Shown one piece after another: positions 1-12,431 of a stretch of 64,000 nt of DNA. This DNA is from Crambe crambe (taxonomy: Eukaryota > Porifera > Demospongiae > Poecilosclerida > Crambeidae), in assembly GCA_963924555.1 (NCBI GenBank), contig OZ004588.1, forward strand, positions 2,356,001 through 2,420,000, written 5' to 3'. The translations under genes and the position numbers were made by a program. The notes under the pieces are model-generated. The model was not told the DNA's origin and ran no database searches. It worked only from the letters and a program-made list of their open reading frames with translations. Position 1 is the first letter of the stretch. Each line of letters opens with the position of its first letter.

Positions 1-272
1 CCTGTAGAACGTATGATGATAGTAAGCACTCATGCATGTATAATTTATACAGAATATAAATCATAGCAGGAGGGTTTTAGCGCACAGGCACTAAATTAAC
101 AAGTTAGTCTTTTAAAAAGACTAGGAATGCCTCGGCACGACTTCAGTGCAACCTTTATTATTATTAAACTTTATAAATATGTGCACTGAGCAACATGGCT
201 TATTGTAGTAAGGTTGGTATTTACACAGCTAGTAGTATCCTTGCTGTTCAATGGTTTCAAACTGCCGTTTTG

Positions 273-597
273 TGATGCTTCTTGGCCGTCTTTGCCAACA
301 AATCAAGCCCATGCAGAGAAGACAGCAATGAACAAAAACAACAGAGATTGCAATGTACATGAACTAGGTGATCATTTGAAGTGCCAAAGACTTAGAGCCA
401 TTATGAAGGAGAATCTAATGAAAGAATCCCAGACATACTTCAATCAAGCTATATGCGTGAGAATCATTCTCTCTTCACGGTGTGGCATTACTGCGTAGTG
501 ACTGTGAGCCTGAGCCCGTCTGTTTGTCTTAGTAACATGGCTCTGTTGTTTTTGTTCATGGGCTTGATTTGTTGGCAAAGACGGCCAAGAAGCATCA
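273..597. repeat. inverted repeat, spaced arms
   Basis: Arms 273-346 and 541-597 are reverse complements, apart from about 15 bases missing from the right arm next to its ATGGGC. The spacer is about 195 bp. This looks like a decayed fold-back element; no target duplication was resolved. Confidence 0.6.
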
Positions 598-1655
598 GCA
601 CTCTCTTCACTCACGGTGTAGCATTACTGCGTAGTGACTGCGAGCCTGAGCTTGAGCCTGTTTATCTTTTTGTGTTGGCTTAGCTAGCTAGAGAGCTAGT
701 GCTAATAATGTACGTGCTCGATATGCATCACCGCGCATCATTGCGCGCGCTATTAATACGTACCATCATAGATATAGATAGTCGCCTTTGGCACTGTGCC
801 TCTAGTCTTGCTGGCCAGACCCTTTACCAACCGCGAGGGAAGGAAAGAGTCTGGTCAAATCCAATACATGTTCTTGTTGTGCACAGTCAGCAATCTTCGG
901 AAGGAAGGGCGCGACTATGACGTTATTATACATCACAAATTTAGGAAAAATCTGCGCTCCGGATTTTTTAGCGCCACACATGGCTGAGCAAGAATATGAT
1001 TACAGACTGGAGGCGGCTATTCAAGAGAGTGGGAGGAGGCTTGGAAACAGCTTTCTGGTCAGAAAGTGTCGGAAATGTTTCCAGTGCAACTCCTGCAACT
1101 ACCTGGAGCAGTTCTTTGGTTGATGCACACCCTGGACCATGCAGCCTTTTCTTTTCCTATGATCACCAACGAGATCTCTGCACACAAGCAGCAGCTCATT
1201 AACATGACTAAACTCTAGGACTACTCTGGAAGTGCACGCGCGAAAAAATCTGTTTGAGAGCCGTGACGTTTTGCAGTCAGATCCAGAGGTACAAAGCTAT
1301 GATCGTCTGAAAAGGCAGTAAGAGAAAGTTAGATAGCAAGAACAGAAGCTACGAAGTCACTAGAGTAGTAGGCAAGACAAGTTAACAATTGTGAGAAAGC
1401 AGAAAGAGAGCCAAGCAGCGAGAGCAGAGGCAGTAGGCAAGTAAACGCAACGGTCAGTCAACATGAAACAGCAAGAGTAGAGGGTATAAAGCTCAAGATT
1501 CTAAAACAGCGAGAGCCTACAAGAAAGTAGTCAAGAACAGAAGCTACAAAATCACAAGTAGGTTAGAAGTCCTGAGGAAAAGCAGCAAAGCTAAGCAAAC
1601 AAGTAGCTAGCCACTAACTATGTGCAGCAAAGAAAGAAGGGTCTAGTCAACAAAT

Positions 1656-1888
1656 TCCAGTGTGCACTAACTAACCACAGCAGTAAGGCATAACCACCGT
1701 GGTTATACTATGAATCTTATTAAAGCCTGAGTACGATAAAGCTGCAATCGCTGCGTGGATTACTCACTGCGACAATTTCTTACCTGTCTCCTGTCATTCC
1801 ATGCACTTTCTTCAACTGGGCTCAGACTTCTTTAACAAGATTCATGTGGTTATGCCTTACTGCAGTGGTCAATTTGTGCGCACTGGAG
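1656..1888. repeat. imperfect inverted repeat
   Basis: Arms at about 1656-1725 and 1830-1888 pair imperfectly. Both contain the AGTAAGGCATAACCAC core in opposite orientation. Probably an old MITE. Confidence 0.55.
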
Positions 1889-2674
1889 TTTGGGTGCACC
1901 AGAACAAAACACAGTTGACCATACTCTTTCTTTCTCCCGCCTGATATAAAAGAAAGAATCGGGTCTGGCTATGCAAGACTATACTTTATAGGGATGATGT
2001 GGACGCTAGTGCGTGCCGCATATGAACTAATAATTATCCAGCCTACTAGAGCCTACTAAGTTTCAGGACCAGGAAGCTTGCCGTTTCAGAAATATGGCAA
2101 GCGCTGGATATTCTATTGTTATCGTTATTTTTCTTCTTAGACAACCATATCTCTCAAACCACTCAAGCTATAGCTGTGATTTCTGAATAAATCCACTCCA
2201 AATTCTACCAGCCTTCCTTTGTCCTTGAAGAGTCGATGTAAAAGGAGACACTATGGAGCACAGGAGGCCATTTTTCGATAATATGCATGCGCATAATAAT
2301 ATTTGATATCCAATTATTCGAATTATACTGCAAATTTCACGAGTTTTGTATGACCTTTGACCCTCATCACCACTGTATAATATTGCAATAAAAAACTTGC
2401 ATAGTAGCCGACGCAATGTTCAAACGCAAATGAAATATGCAGTAATATTACTCAGCTAGCTAAGCTATAGCTCTAGATATGTGTGCTAGATCATAGACTA
2501 CTCTATCAACTTGCTCGGGGATTTTAGATTCACCAATCCATCTACCTGTAGCTAGACTCAATTTCAGATTCATCTGCATCCTCGACTTCCAAATATAGCT
2601 CAACACTTCAAGCTTTGACTCACTAATAAATAATCATTGGGCTGCTATTGGAGAACTATTCTTCTCTCATCTGT

Positions 2675-2851
2675 ATGAAAAAAATGTTGGGATGACCATT
2701 GCTCAATGAAGTAAACTACCCAATGTATATGTAGGGGTTGTTGGCTGGATATACAGAACAAAGATTGATCCCATTTCCATCCTTCCATCCTTCATACCTA
2801 CCCTTGTTTCCTTACTTTTTTGAGCAGTGGTCATCCCTACTTTTTTTTCAT
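2675..2851. repeat. short inverted repeat with GGGATGACC core
   Basis: Arms 2675-2709 and about 2817-2851 are reverse complements around the core GGGATGACCA. The same core recurs in the 2.98-3.55 kb element and in the 35-38 kb repeats, which suggests a related element family. Confidence 0.5.
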
Positions 2852-2978
2852 TTCACAGGAATGTTTTTTCCCTTACTAAATTACTTGTGGAAATTGTAGT
2901 AGCATTGAGACTGTCATTGCAGCGAGCAAGCGCAGCGAGTGAGCTGACTCTCAGGTCTAACTCATTGAAATTTTAAAC

Positions 2979-3549
2979 AAGTAAAGGAAAAAAACATTAA
3001 AAAAAAATGAAAATTGATGTAGGGATGACAAAAAACAGTGTACAAAAAAATCAAGAAACAAGGAAAGAAATCGTGAAAAGAAAATGGTTGACGTCATCCC
3101 TACATCAAGCCAAGGAATTGTTGTATATAGCTAGTTGACTATTCAGCTAAGTAGCTATCATAAGATGTTTGATAATTACCACAATGAAATATATAATGGT
3201 ACAATTATAGTATTATGTGATGCTACTATAGCTAGGTAGTATTCATAGAATGTACTTGGTGCTCACATTATTGATTAAACTTCACTGAAAGGACAATCTC
3301 AACCACCTGCTATGTAAAATGTGCTAAGAGTGACTGCTAATAGATTTTCATTATTGAAAGAGGACAGCCTCTCTCTATTATGGTAGATAGTCCATTGCTA
3401 CCATTGATAGGCTTGATGTAGGGATGATGATAAATCAACCATTTTCTTTTCACAATTTCTTTCCTTGTTTCTTGATTTTTTTGTACACTGTTTTTTGTCA
3501 TCCCTACATCAACTTTCATTTTTTTTAATGTTTTTTTTTTCCTTTACTT
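2979..3549. mobile_element. long-armed inverted-repeat element
   Basis: Arms of roughly 135-140 bp (2979-3112 and 3410-3549) are nearly exact reverse complements around a ~300 bp centre. Both carry TGATGTAGGGATGA-type motifs. The element is non-coding and is probably a non-autonomous DNA transposon. Confidence 0.7.
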
Positions 3550-4151
3550 ATTTTCTTTAATTAATATTATCTAATTCATAGCTCCCCTGCATACGCATAA
3601 TGCCCTTGGTAAGAAATCAAAAGGTGGGATAGATACATATTTTTATAAAGAACTACTTGCTCGTCCCCAAGTTTTCGGAGGTGGTCAATAGAGCACTCTG
3701 CATGTGTGCCAAAAATCCGATTAGGTGGATTTGTAATCTGCTCTCAGTAATCTTCCATGACACATGATGCAATACTGCTGAATCAGCACTGTGGTAGACA
3801 GCTATGTACTTCTTCTTGGACAGCTATGTGTCTTTTACATCCTATCTCAGCTGGTATTGAACAAGGAAGTCAAATGTGGGTACGTCACTAGTGACTGCAC
3901 CCGGATTCGACTTCATCCTTGCATAATCTGCTCTTGTTCCAACTCTTTTCTGACCAGTTAACTACTCATCCCTACATCCCCTTCATTTATTAGAATAAAT
4001 GCTTTTTTCTTTACTTGTTTCATTTTTTTAATAGAATTCTTTTTGCAGGAGGTTATTAGAGCTGTATCAATGAATATCTCATTATAGCCACTTGTTCTGA
4101 TTTTGTGATATCTTATAGGAAGTAATTAGCACTTTTTTCCTTATTATAACT

Positions 4152-4309
4152 GTGGCAGTCGAGGGTAGAAATCAAACTTTATTCACGCTTTCTACTTTTG
4201 AAAAAAAAAGCTCGAAAGGCAGAAAATTGTATTGTAGAGCATCAGTCATGACAAAAGGAAACTTTGACTAAAACGTGAATAAAGTTTGATTTCTACCCTC
4301 GACTGTCAC
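4152..4309. mobile_element. MITE with 36-bp terminal inverted repeats
   Basis: Left arm 4152-4187 and right arm 4274-4309 are reverse complements with one mismatch (GTGGCAGTCGAGG versus its partner). At 158 bp in total and with no coding capacity, this is a typical MITE. Confidence 0.7.
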
Positions 4310-5754
4310 AACTGTTTTTAATATTAATTCTATGTTATGCCGATTAAGTTCATAGAGTGGTAGGGGAAGGAGGCAAGGCCTGTAGCTGTTCTTGTTTCAT
4401 GAATTTGCTCTTGTGTTGCAACGCTGATCACAACCAAGCTTGGTAAGTGATTAAAATCTTCTAACTAGCTGGAAGCTGCGATCAGCCTGCATTCGTTTCT
4501 AAATAATGCACAACTCACTGGCAGCTTATGAGCTCGAGAAAGCTTACCATTCAAAATTTATACGCTGTCGTTACAGCTCAGCTAATAGCTAGCTAGGATA
4601 ACTTACCTCAGAGCTGACGATTATTCTGTTCTGTTCTATCTATGCTCGAAATGGCTTTTTGCTTCGATGAGATCGACAATCATGGCAACTAGATCGTTTG
4701 TTACACATGTGCGTTATGTTCAATTTCTTTGTTGTATAGTCCCTGTACTAAGAGAGCAGCTTTTTTTTCTGAGTGAACTAGAGGCTAAACCGATGCCACA
4801 CTGCACTGGTCGGGGTAAAATGCTACACAATCATATATAGAACATAGCCATATAACATGGCCCAATTTTTCTCCACATCGTGCCATGATTAAGAACGAGA
4901 AAATAAGAAATCATATGAAAAAGTGCGCTTTTATTATTCTTTTGTGTTGAGTCTTTCAGCCTCCAAAATTCTCCTGCATGATAAGAATGTGCATGAAATA
5001 CAGGGTAAGCAGTCATAGCAGCTACAACTTACTGTTTTCTGAGAAAATCCAACTTCACTTTGTATTAGTCCTATGGAGGGTCATAGGTCATCCCTACATA
5101 GAGAGCGCTACCGCGCTCTCTGATATGTCTACACTCCAAAATGCCCCAGGCATATTAGGGTACGTGGTATGTGTGTACGTACCTAAATAGTAGCGCTGTG
5201 CCCGTACATAATGTGCATGCTCCATTTGTAATCAAGCTAGATTGTTGTAAGTATTTACAGCTTGCTAAGTATGGAGCTTCCCGGTTGTAACCACAACTTA
5301 CATGACTCCTGTCTCTGACAGCAATATCAAGCACTGGAGCATTATAGTAAAGGCTCTAGGCTTATTTAAGTACTTTGTTACATATAAACTCAACAGCAAA
5401 ATCTTTTAAAGAGTTGTAGCACCAACTTGCTCGCTCGCTGTCAAAATTAATGTTGCACATTGCCCTAGTACAGGTTCACTGTCCCTTCGTGTAGTTGAGA
5501 CACCACTCAATGACCACTGGTGAAGAAGAGAATTAGAATGTGATCATCCAAAGCTCTGCTCAATTTATCTGGCTTCTGGAATATGATCGTTTGTATCTTT
5601 GGCATAGAAACTGGTGCTGGTAGGTCATCCCAGTCCAGAGACTTGGGATCACCCACCAATCCACTCTTGATTGACTCCACAGCTTTGTGTTTTATACCTG
5701 AGGTCACTTGCGGAAGAGCTTGTAAGGAGCTGGGTAAAATCTTTCTTCCTAGAG

Positions 5755-6010
5755 ATTTAGTGCACCTTGCACTAAAGCTTCCCAATATTATTATAGGAGA
5801 GATTTAGTGCACTTTGCACTAAATTTTCCCTATATTATTATAGGAGAGCTTTAGTGCACCTTGCACTAAAGCTTCCCTATATATAGTAGGATAGATTTAA
5901 CATTAATAATAGTGTTGTGTTCCACTAGTAATATAGGAGAAATTTAGTGCCACATGTCACTAAATCTCCCCTATATATTATAGGGATTTATTTCATTTAG
6001 TGAAACTTTA
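5755..6010. repeat. tandem array of short palindromes
   Basis: At least four units carry a palindrome of the type TTTAGTGCA...TGCACTAAA, followed by CCCTATATTATTATAGGAGA-like linkers. The first three units repeat at roughly 50 bp spacing and later ones are more diverged. Each unit could form its own hairpin. Confidence 0.75.
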
Positions 6011-7112
6011 TATATGCCCATTGTCTTTTATTTTTCAGACTGAACCATGTGAATTTCCCCATGGTAACTGTTGTCGCCTGTGAAGTGAAGTAAATTCATA
6101 ATGGACCTTGTAGTTTTTATTCTCTATCCATATGTAATCAATGGTCTTAAAATTGTATTTAACTATCAAGGCAGTGAGGATTATTACTTTTGTCAGTTGA
6201 TCTAACAAATGACAGATCATTCAGAGAATTGTTAGGTCAATTAGTATTAGTGGTCTGACATCAAAGATAAATTTAAAACCTAGCACTCCAGTGATGTCGA
6301 AATTAAAGAAAAAGTTTACACCCAGTCATTTTTAGCTGTAGCATTGGCTATTGGCTAGCAGTGAGGCAAGTCTAAAGTAACCACAATTATAGTCTTCTGG
6401 ACCCTCAGTGACAATTCTCATCGTATGGACCTAAAGTATGACAAAAGTGGAAGTATGGCAAAAGTGGATATGGTCAGGGAAAATTTTTTCAGTGTGCATA
6501 ATGCACCACATGTATCTCTCTCCCTCCCTCCCCCCAAACCTTATAAATCCTTGTAGAACCTTCCTCCATTGTGTGTTAGTGGTTTTATGAATTATGTGCT
6601 CAATGTTACTCCATGGTCATGAGTGAGTCTGTCTTTCATAAACTACACCCATATAGTTCATCTCTTTATGTGTGTTGCCTGTGGCGAGTTTGCCAGTATT
6701 CTAAGTTTAGAGCAGTTGCACTAAAACTAGCCATAACATCTGTGCCAATTGAGCATGTATTATTCCACTCTATACTGTTACTCACAAATCACTATCCAAT
6801 TTGATACAGATTCAGAAGTACTGCAGCAATCCACATCACCATCCAGCCATGCATCTCTTCCAACTTGTCCTGCAATGCACACTTCACAAGGTTAGCTAGC
6901 TAGTTTTAATTTTTTAAAAAGCAAAAGAAATGGATCAAAATTAGCTATAGCTCTCTGGCCTAGTCACAACTTGAATAATGAAATCTGTGAGAGCGTCCTA
7001 CATTACGTCACTCTTGTCTAGCTACATCTATAAATGAAAGGCTGGGATAACATTACTATAATCAGGTCATGATCATTAGTACTTCATGGTCTTCTGTTAA
7101 TTAATTCTACAG
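6011..7112. other. spacer with repeat fragments
   Basis: No gene is seen. About 6600-6750 matches part of the cassette found again near 16.85, 21.15 and 59.3 kb (GTTTGCCAGTATT followed by GTTGCACTAAAACTAGCC). The stretch 6012-6160 has a close partner at about 57.96-58.06 kb. Confidence 0.5.
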
Positions 7113-7398
7113 TGTCTTGCCCTCCTCCAAACATGACTGACTTCCGTGTTTCCCCCTACAAGACTCAAATAATATGAACTTAACCACAGAAATCGGAGCA
7201 AAGTACCTTGAATTTGGAACATTCCTCCTGGAAGACCATACTGCAGGTGCACAAATCAGTGCCTTTGAGGTGGAACTCTGTAGGAAAAAGCATCAACTAT
7301 CGTGTGTTTCAAGAGTGGCTACATGGGAAGGGAAAGCAAGATTTCTGTGCTGGAAGATATTGGACTAAATCAACTTGCTAAATCTATAAGAGGTGTTA
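7113..7398 (+). pseudogene. decayed death-domain exon of a Roc-COR-death gene
   Basis: After an acceptor-like AG at 7111-7112, the sequence matches the last (death-domain) exon of the minus-strand paralogue at 62.3-62.6 kb. TEIGAKYLEFGTFLLED here corresponds to EEIGTKYFKLGTFLLED there, then VFQEWLHGKGK and VLEDIGLNQLAKSI follow in other frames. At least two frame changes and an in-frame stop upstream show it is dead. No upstream GTPase part lies beside it. Its downstream flank continues into the same cassette sequences that follow the intact gene. Confidence 0.75.
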
Positions 7399-8925
7399 AA
7401 CTATAGAATTATAATTCTATGTGAGATTTATCTGCTATTCATAAGTTACCCAAGTGTCATTTTGCGCATGCGCATTGATGGGCATTATTTGAAACGAAGC
7501 TTCAATGCACTTTGCGGAACTGTGGCTAGAAAGTTCGTGTTCTTGCCTTTGGACCTGGTAAGCAATGTATCAGTGATAGCTAGCGCCAATGATCCACCCA
7601 TCATGGAGCTGAAATGCATGTTTGTTGATGGAATCAGCGTTTGAACACTATGATAGTTAAAATTCTAGTGACATGATTTTACCAAAAGACTAGCTAGAGC
7701 ATGATTAAGTTATCTGCACCCTGTGCTGACATTAAATATCTCTCCCTTCCTCCCTAAACATGGATCCCTTCACCATTTGAATGTCTAGGAACCTACCTCC
7801 AATGGCCAACTCCTTTCCCTGATGAACAAGTATCAGAAGTTTCTTAAGAGTTGGAGAGATCTATGTGAGATCACTAGTCAAGACTCATTTATGGACAAAC
7901 AGGTATGTGCAGTACATTAAGGAAGGACTCTCTCAATCTCCCTGTCTGATATGTATAAAACAGTACATCTTCAAATGCCTCCTCCTATGTATTGTCCCAT
8001 CTCACTTTATTCCTAGCATGGATAGTCCCGAGATCGAATCCTGAGCACCTCATAATCATGGCCTACCACTCATGATCATTCTGACTTTCTAATGATAAGA
8101 CCCTTTACCCACTTTGGCCTAGTTAAAGTAGTAGAATTTGACTTCAACTGGATGAGGTTGAGGTTGTATTTAAACTTCATGTGATATGTTCATTTTCTGT
8201 TTTACCTTTTGTTCTCTGGTATCAAGCCATGTGGTATGTGGGTGTGCTAGAGTGTGAACATAAAGCCTTTTCCATATGACATCTGATTCTTATCTTTCCA
8301 GCTCTGTAGTTTTCCATCGATAAATGGCTGATTTCAGAAATTCTGACTTGGACTACAGCACGTATTGAATAGCATTGTTAGCCTAAGTGCTGGAAAAAGT
8401 CTACACACCTTATTGATTTATATGGAACCATCGAAGGTCCTTCCTCTGTATACAGAAGCATCAGAGTCTCTCCAAATGTTATCTTTAGACAGAGTAGCAA
8501 TACATCATGTGTTAACTGACAAGCCAATATTTTTACATGTTGGATTCAAGATCATGACTAAATGGTTACTTAGCTTACCCTGGCAACCTAGCTTAACCTG
8601 ACTGAGGGGTTTGTGCACTGAGATTAATTAGGTAGTGAGTTGGACAGTGTATGAACAGTTTTCTGAGAATTGCCAGGTAACCTTTTATGCATAATATTGC
8701 TGATTATTGTCCATGGATTCATTATCCTTACAATGTATACCTCCTCACCTCTATTAGAAATAATGTGGGAGATTCCCCTCTCCCCTCTCAACACAATACT
8801 GCATTTCCATGAGATCACTGAAGCACTGATGTTCGTATACATTGCAGATGGAGTTTTTGACAAACACACACACACACACACACCTCCTCCACACTTTTTC
8901 CTTTTTTCATTGTTCTAACTAATCA
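7399..8925. other. cassette mosaic, copy downstream of the death-domain remnant
   Basis: No intact gene. The stretch 7468-7620 (TTGCGCATGCGCATTGATGGGCATTAT...) is related to 20.26-20.6, 48.0-48.2 and, inverted, 61.0-61.36 kb. The stretch 7795-7910 is related to 48.35-48.50 kb and ends with the same ACAGGTATGTGCAGTACAT. The stretch 8360-8600 is related to 10.06-10.35 kb. A (CA)n tract lies at about 8866-8883. Confidence 0.5.
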
Positions 8926-8950
8926 CTGTATGTTGTGTATGCAATTACTG

Positions 8951-9008
8951 AATGAGATGATGAAGAGGAGAAGTCAAATTGGTCCTCTAAGAGACCAAAC
9001 CCTTACAG
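8951..9008 (+). repeat. basic cassette A, copy 1 (degenerate)
   Basis: This is a shortened copy of a ~71 nt exon-like unit that ends in CCAAACCCTTACAG followed by a GTAACC donor. The acceptor preceding it is mutated (GCAATTACTG instead of GCAATTACAG), and about 12 bases of the unit are missing. It is unlikely to be spliced in. Confidence 0.6.
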
Positions 9009-10778
9009 GTAACCATCAATCCTTCTCACCTTTGCAAGTTGAATCCAAACATCCCTTACTTGGTCACTTTCCTTTGATATGTGATTTCCTTTTGATGTGA
9101 TTTGAGCATTCATATTGTATTTCCCCCTGCTCAAGCCTCTTAGTGTCCTCTATGCCTCCAAGCAAGATTGCCAGTGCTAAGGTGTTGATATATATGCCAC
9201 CTATGTGCATTTTCATAGGTATGTATAATCAGTACTTCTGATTGCCCCTCCTCCCCCTATATATTGTACCATCTCACTTTGTGGATAAGATTTCATAGAC
9301 CTGAATACCTCATAGCCCACCACTGTCAATCTAGATATAGGTCAACGGTATATTTTGAGATTGAGTATTCTTTAGTGTTGAGACCCTTTACCAATTTAGC
9401 CTAGTTAATTGTAGTAGTCGTTTATGACTTTGTAAAACCTTATGGATTACAACTTTGGTATATAAAGTCCTAACCTCGCACCTCTGTACTGGTATCGGTT
9501 TCTTGTACCATTGAGCTGAATGTCTGGGTCCCCTTCCTCCTTACTGAACAAGTTGTGGGTATACCATCTGTGCAGATCTGATATGATAATGATGTCTTTG
9601 ACAATCCAAACTGAGGAATGTCTGAAGAGCATGGACTACCTCTACATCAATATCTCTAAGCCAACCAACTGTTTATTAATTAAGCTTAAGATATCTGTCT
9701 GCATGGGGAGCATTATAGTACACATGGAACAGAAACTGCTTTCCTTTTTTAATCTCCCAAACTTTTATCATGCTATACCTGTTAGTTCACTCAAATGTTG
9801 CCTAAGAACATATGTAATGTGATGTGCTTTATATAGAAATGATCCACACACTTTTGTAGGTGCCATAGTCCATTCAGAAAAGAGGATGTCTGTTACTCAC
9901 ACAGATTATGTACGTACGTACGTATGCATATGGAGGGTGTCACATGTTTGTCACATGCACACTATACTCGAGCTTTACTGTGGTATGCAGAGAGAGGTAG
10001 CTACCACTGCACATTTGAAAAATGGCAACTTTAGCTTGGACTATCACATACTGCAGCATAAGTTCATAGCATTGTTAGCCTGAGTGGTGTTACAGCTGGG
10101 TTGGGTATGGGCAGACAATGTGGATGAGTACACATAACTCCTTGCTTGTCAAAGTCTATATGCCTTGCAGATTTATATGGAACTATCAGAGGTCCTTCCT
10201 CTGGATTGAGTCTCAAAATGTCACAGTACAATACATGTATTAACTGACAAACCAATGTTTAGTACATGTGGATCAAGAGTGATGACTAAGTGTTTGATTG
10301 GTTACTAGCTTACCCTAGCAACCTAGCTTAACCTAGAATGGTGACTGTGGGGTTTTGAGTAGTGGGTTGGACTTATCAAGTATGTGTATCAACAGTTTCC
10401 TCAGAGTTGCCAGGTAACATTTATGCATGATAATTATTATGTTGTTATTTAGCAATGTGTCCATGGACCTTACAGTGTACATCCTCTCCCCCTCCACCCC
10501 TACAAGTTATTCCTGTAAATTATCACTGGTTTACATACACTACTTCATCAGTTGAAAATTCCGGCCAAGTTTCAAAGATCTGGGATTGTGGGAGATTCCC
10601 CTCCCCTCTCAACACAATACACATAATGTATTGCATTTCCATAAGATCACTGAAGCACTGATGTTTGTATGCTTTGCAGATAGAGCTGTTTTTTATGAAC
10701 ACTTTTCCTCCACACTTTTTTTTTTCCTTCTTTTTCATTGTTCTAACTAATCACTGTATGTTGTGTGTGCAATTACAG
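9009..10778. other. cassette mosaic between copies 1 and 2
   Basis: No intact gene. It contains a diverged copy of the ATAGACCTGAA...CCCACCACTGTCAATCTAG unit at about 9290-9335, and a related copy of 8.36-8.6 kb at 10.06-10.35 kb. A T-rich pyrimidine tract precedes the next cassette at 10.72-10.78 kb. Confidence 0.5.
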
Positions 10779-10839
10779 AATGAGATGATGAAGTCCTCAA
10801 GAAAGAGTAACAGTCTTAATCGTCCCCAAACTCTTACAG
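10779..10839 (+). repeat. basic cassette A, copy 2
   Basis: A 61 nt exon-like unit between GCAATTACAG and a GTAACC donor, reading NEMMKSSRKSNSLNRPQTLT-like residues. It is ten bases shorter than the 71 nt copies, so its end phase differs. An upstream pyrimidine tract and CTAAC branch-like sites are present. Confidence 0.6.
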
Positions 10840-11590
10840 GTAACCATCAATCCCTTTCATATTTTGTCTGTTAGATTCAAGCAGCCCTCACTTGGTCACT
10901 TTCCTTTCAAATGTGATTTCCTTTTGGTGTGGTTTTTAACATCAATATTGTATTTCAACCACCTCCCCCCCACCCCACCACCACCACCACCACCACCACC
11001 CACCACCACCATGCAAGTGTCTTTGTGATTGTATGTACTGGAATGTGTGTGAATTTATGTCCTCTATGTCTTCCCTTTAGAAGGTGCTAGTGTTGATGTG
11101 TGTCAGTGCATCCCTTTTTCATAGGTACTTATATTCAGTAAGTCTTCTGATTGCCCCTTCCATCCCCTTGTTTATGGTCCCATCTCACTTGTCCCTCTCA
11201 TGGATAATGCTGAGAGAGAGTTTGTTGACCTGAACACCTCATGGCCCACCACTGTCAATATAGACATAGATTGAGACTTTCTAGTGTTGCCCATTTTAAC
11301 CTAGTTGATATTGTACAATCATTCTGAACTTAAATTCCTTACCAATTATTCTAAATGTAATTATTCTTGAACCGTGAGAGTTGAAGCCAAACCACCAAAT
11401 TATCCATCCACATGTAAATCTGTGCATCATAACTATGTTTAGCTTCCCCATGTTGCTTCTGACATCAGCTAATTCCTCTCTTCCTTGATAGTTCTTATAC
11501 CGTCTGAATGTCTGGTAACCTACCCCCATACACAATTCAACTCCCTCCACCCCTTCCTCCCTGCTGAACAAGTTGGACTCTCCCTTTACC

Positions 11591-12398
11591 CAGCTAATGT
11601 GTATAGAGTGGCAGTACAGGAACTTGACTTTGAATGTTGAGGTGTCTCTCCAGAGTGGTTGTAGCACTTTCAGTCAATATGATTGTTCCTTTCTGTTTCA
11701 TAATGGCTCCCTTTCTATTATCGAGCCAGTATGTTTTTTAGGCTGAGAATGAATTTATTTTAGGAGGGTGTGCTCTAATATGAATCCATGCATAGTCCGA
11801 GCATGTTTCAACTAACCTTAATTAAACCCAGAAAGTGCTCACGGGAATGTAGAACCTTGAGTATTAGATGCTCTGTGTGCCCCCCAGATCAAGTTTTACT
11901 CTGGGGCTATCACATGTTTAACACACACACACTCTATAGGGTTTCATACGAATCTTCCAAAAAGGGGGGAACCACTTGAAGCCCCTCTCCCTTCAAAATA
12001 ATTCATAGCAAAGCCATTAAGAGACCACCTCTATTTAAAGACTACATTTTCCACTGTATAGCTACATGAATTCTTATCACCACATCATCTCAAGAGAGAA
12101 TGCAAGTATCAGACATCATGCAATAAGCTTCAGTCCCAAGTTGTACGTATCAATGGGGCATACAGACAATACACTTATTAACCCCTTGCTTGGTAAAGTC
12201 TTGATGAAGTACGTACGGTGGGCATTATTATGTGACAGTATCAGGTAGAAATCCTTAAATCATGCTTTTAATAATGAAACTGTCACAAGCTTTGTCATTT
12301 AAGGTATTATTTGTGGTGTGAATGACCTTACTTGGTCACTTTCCTTCCACATGTGATTTTCTTTTGATATTGTTTTTGAGCATTGATATTGTATTTCA

Positions 12399-12431
<33 letters not shown>

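Larger units (their letters stand above)
1..5100. other. gene-poor AT-rich spacer with inverted repeats
   Basis: No coding region is recognised here. The open frames are short, overlap on both strands and match no family I know. The stretch holds several separate inverted-repeat elements, listed individually, plus a short direct repeat (about 475-520 and 614-655) and poly-T/poly-A runs. A stretch near 984-1123 is open but is not recognised as a protein. Confidence 0.5.

Noticed and set aside
984-1123. Short frame MAEQEYDYRLEAAIQESGRR as the N-terminus of a RecQ-like helicase
   Set aside because: Only a vague resemblance. No P-loop or helicase motif follows, so it is not annotated.
11296-11667. 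123-codon minus-strand frame
   Set aside because: It is antisense to cassettes B1/B2, and the related copies at 17.4 and 50.3 kb do not keep it open.
12066-12248. 60-codon frame identical at 12,066 and 51,199 as a conserved gene
   Set aside because: Identity is explained by recent segmental duplication of the whole stretch. Flanking non-coding DNA is equally conserved.
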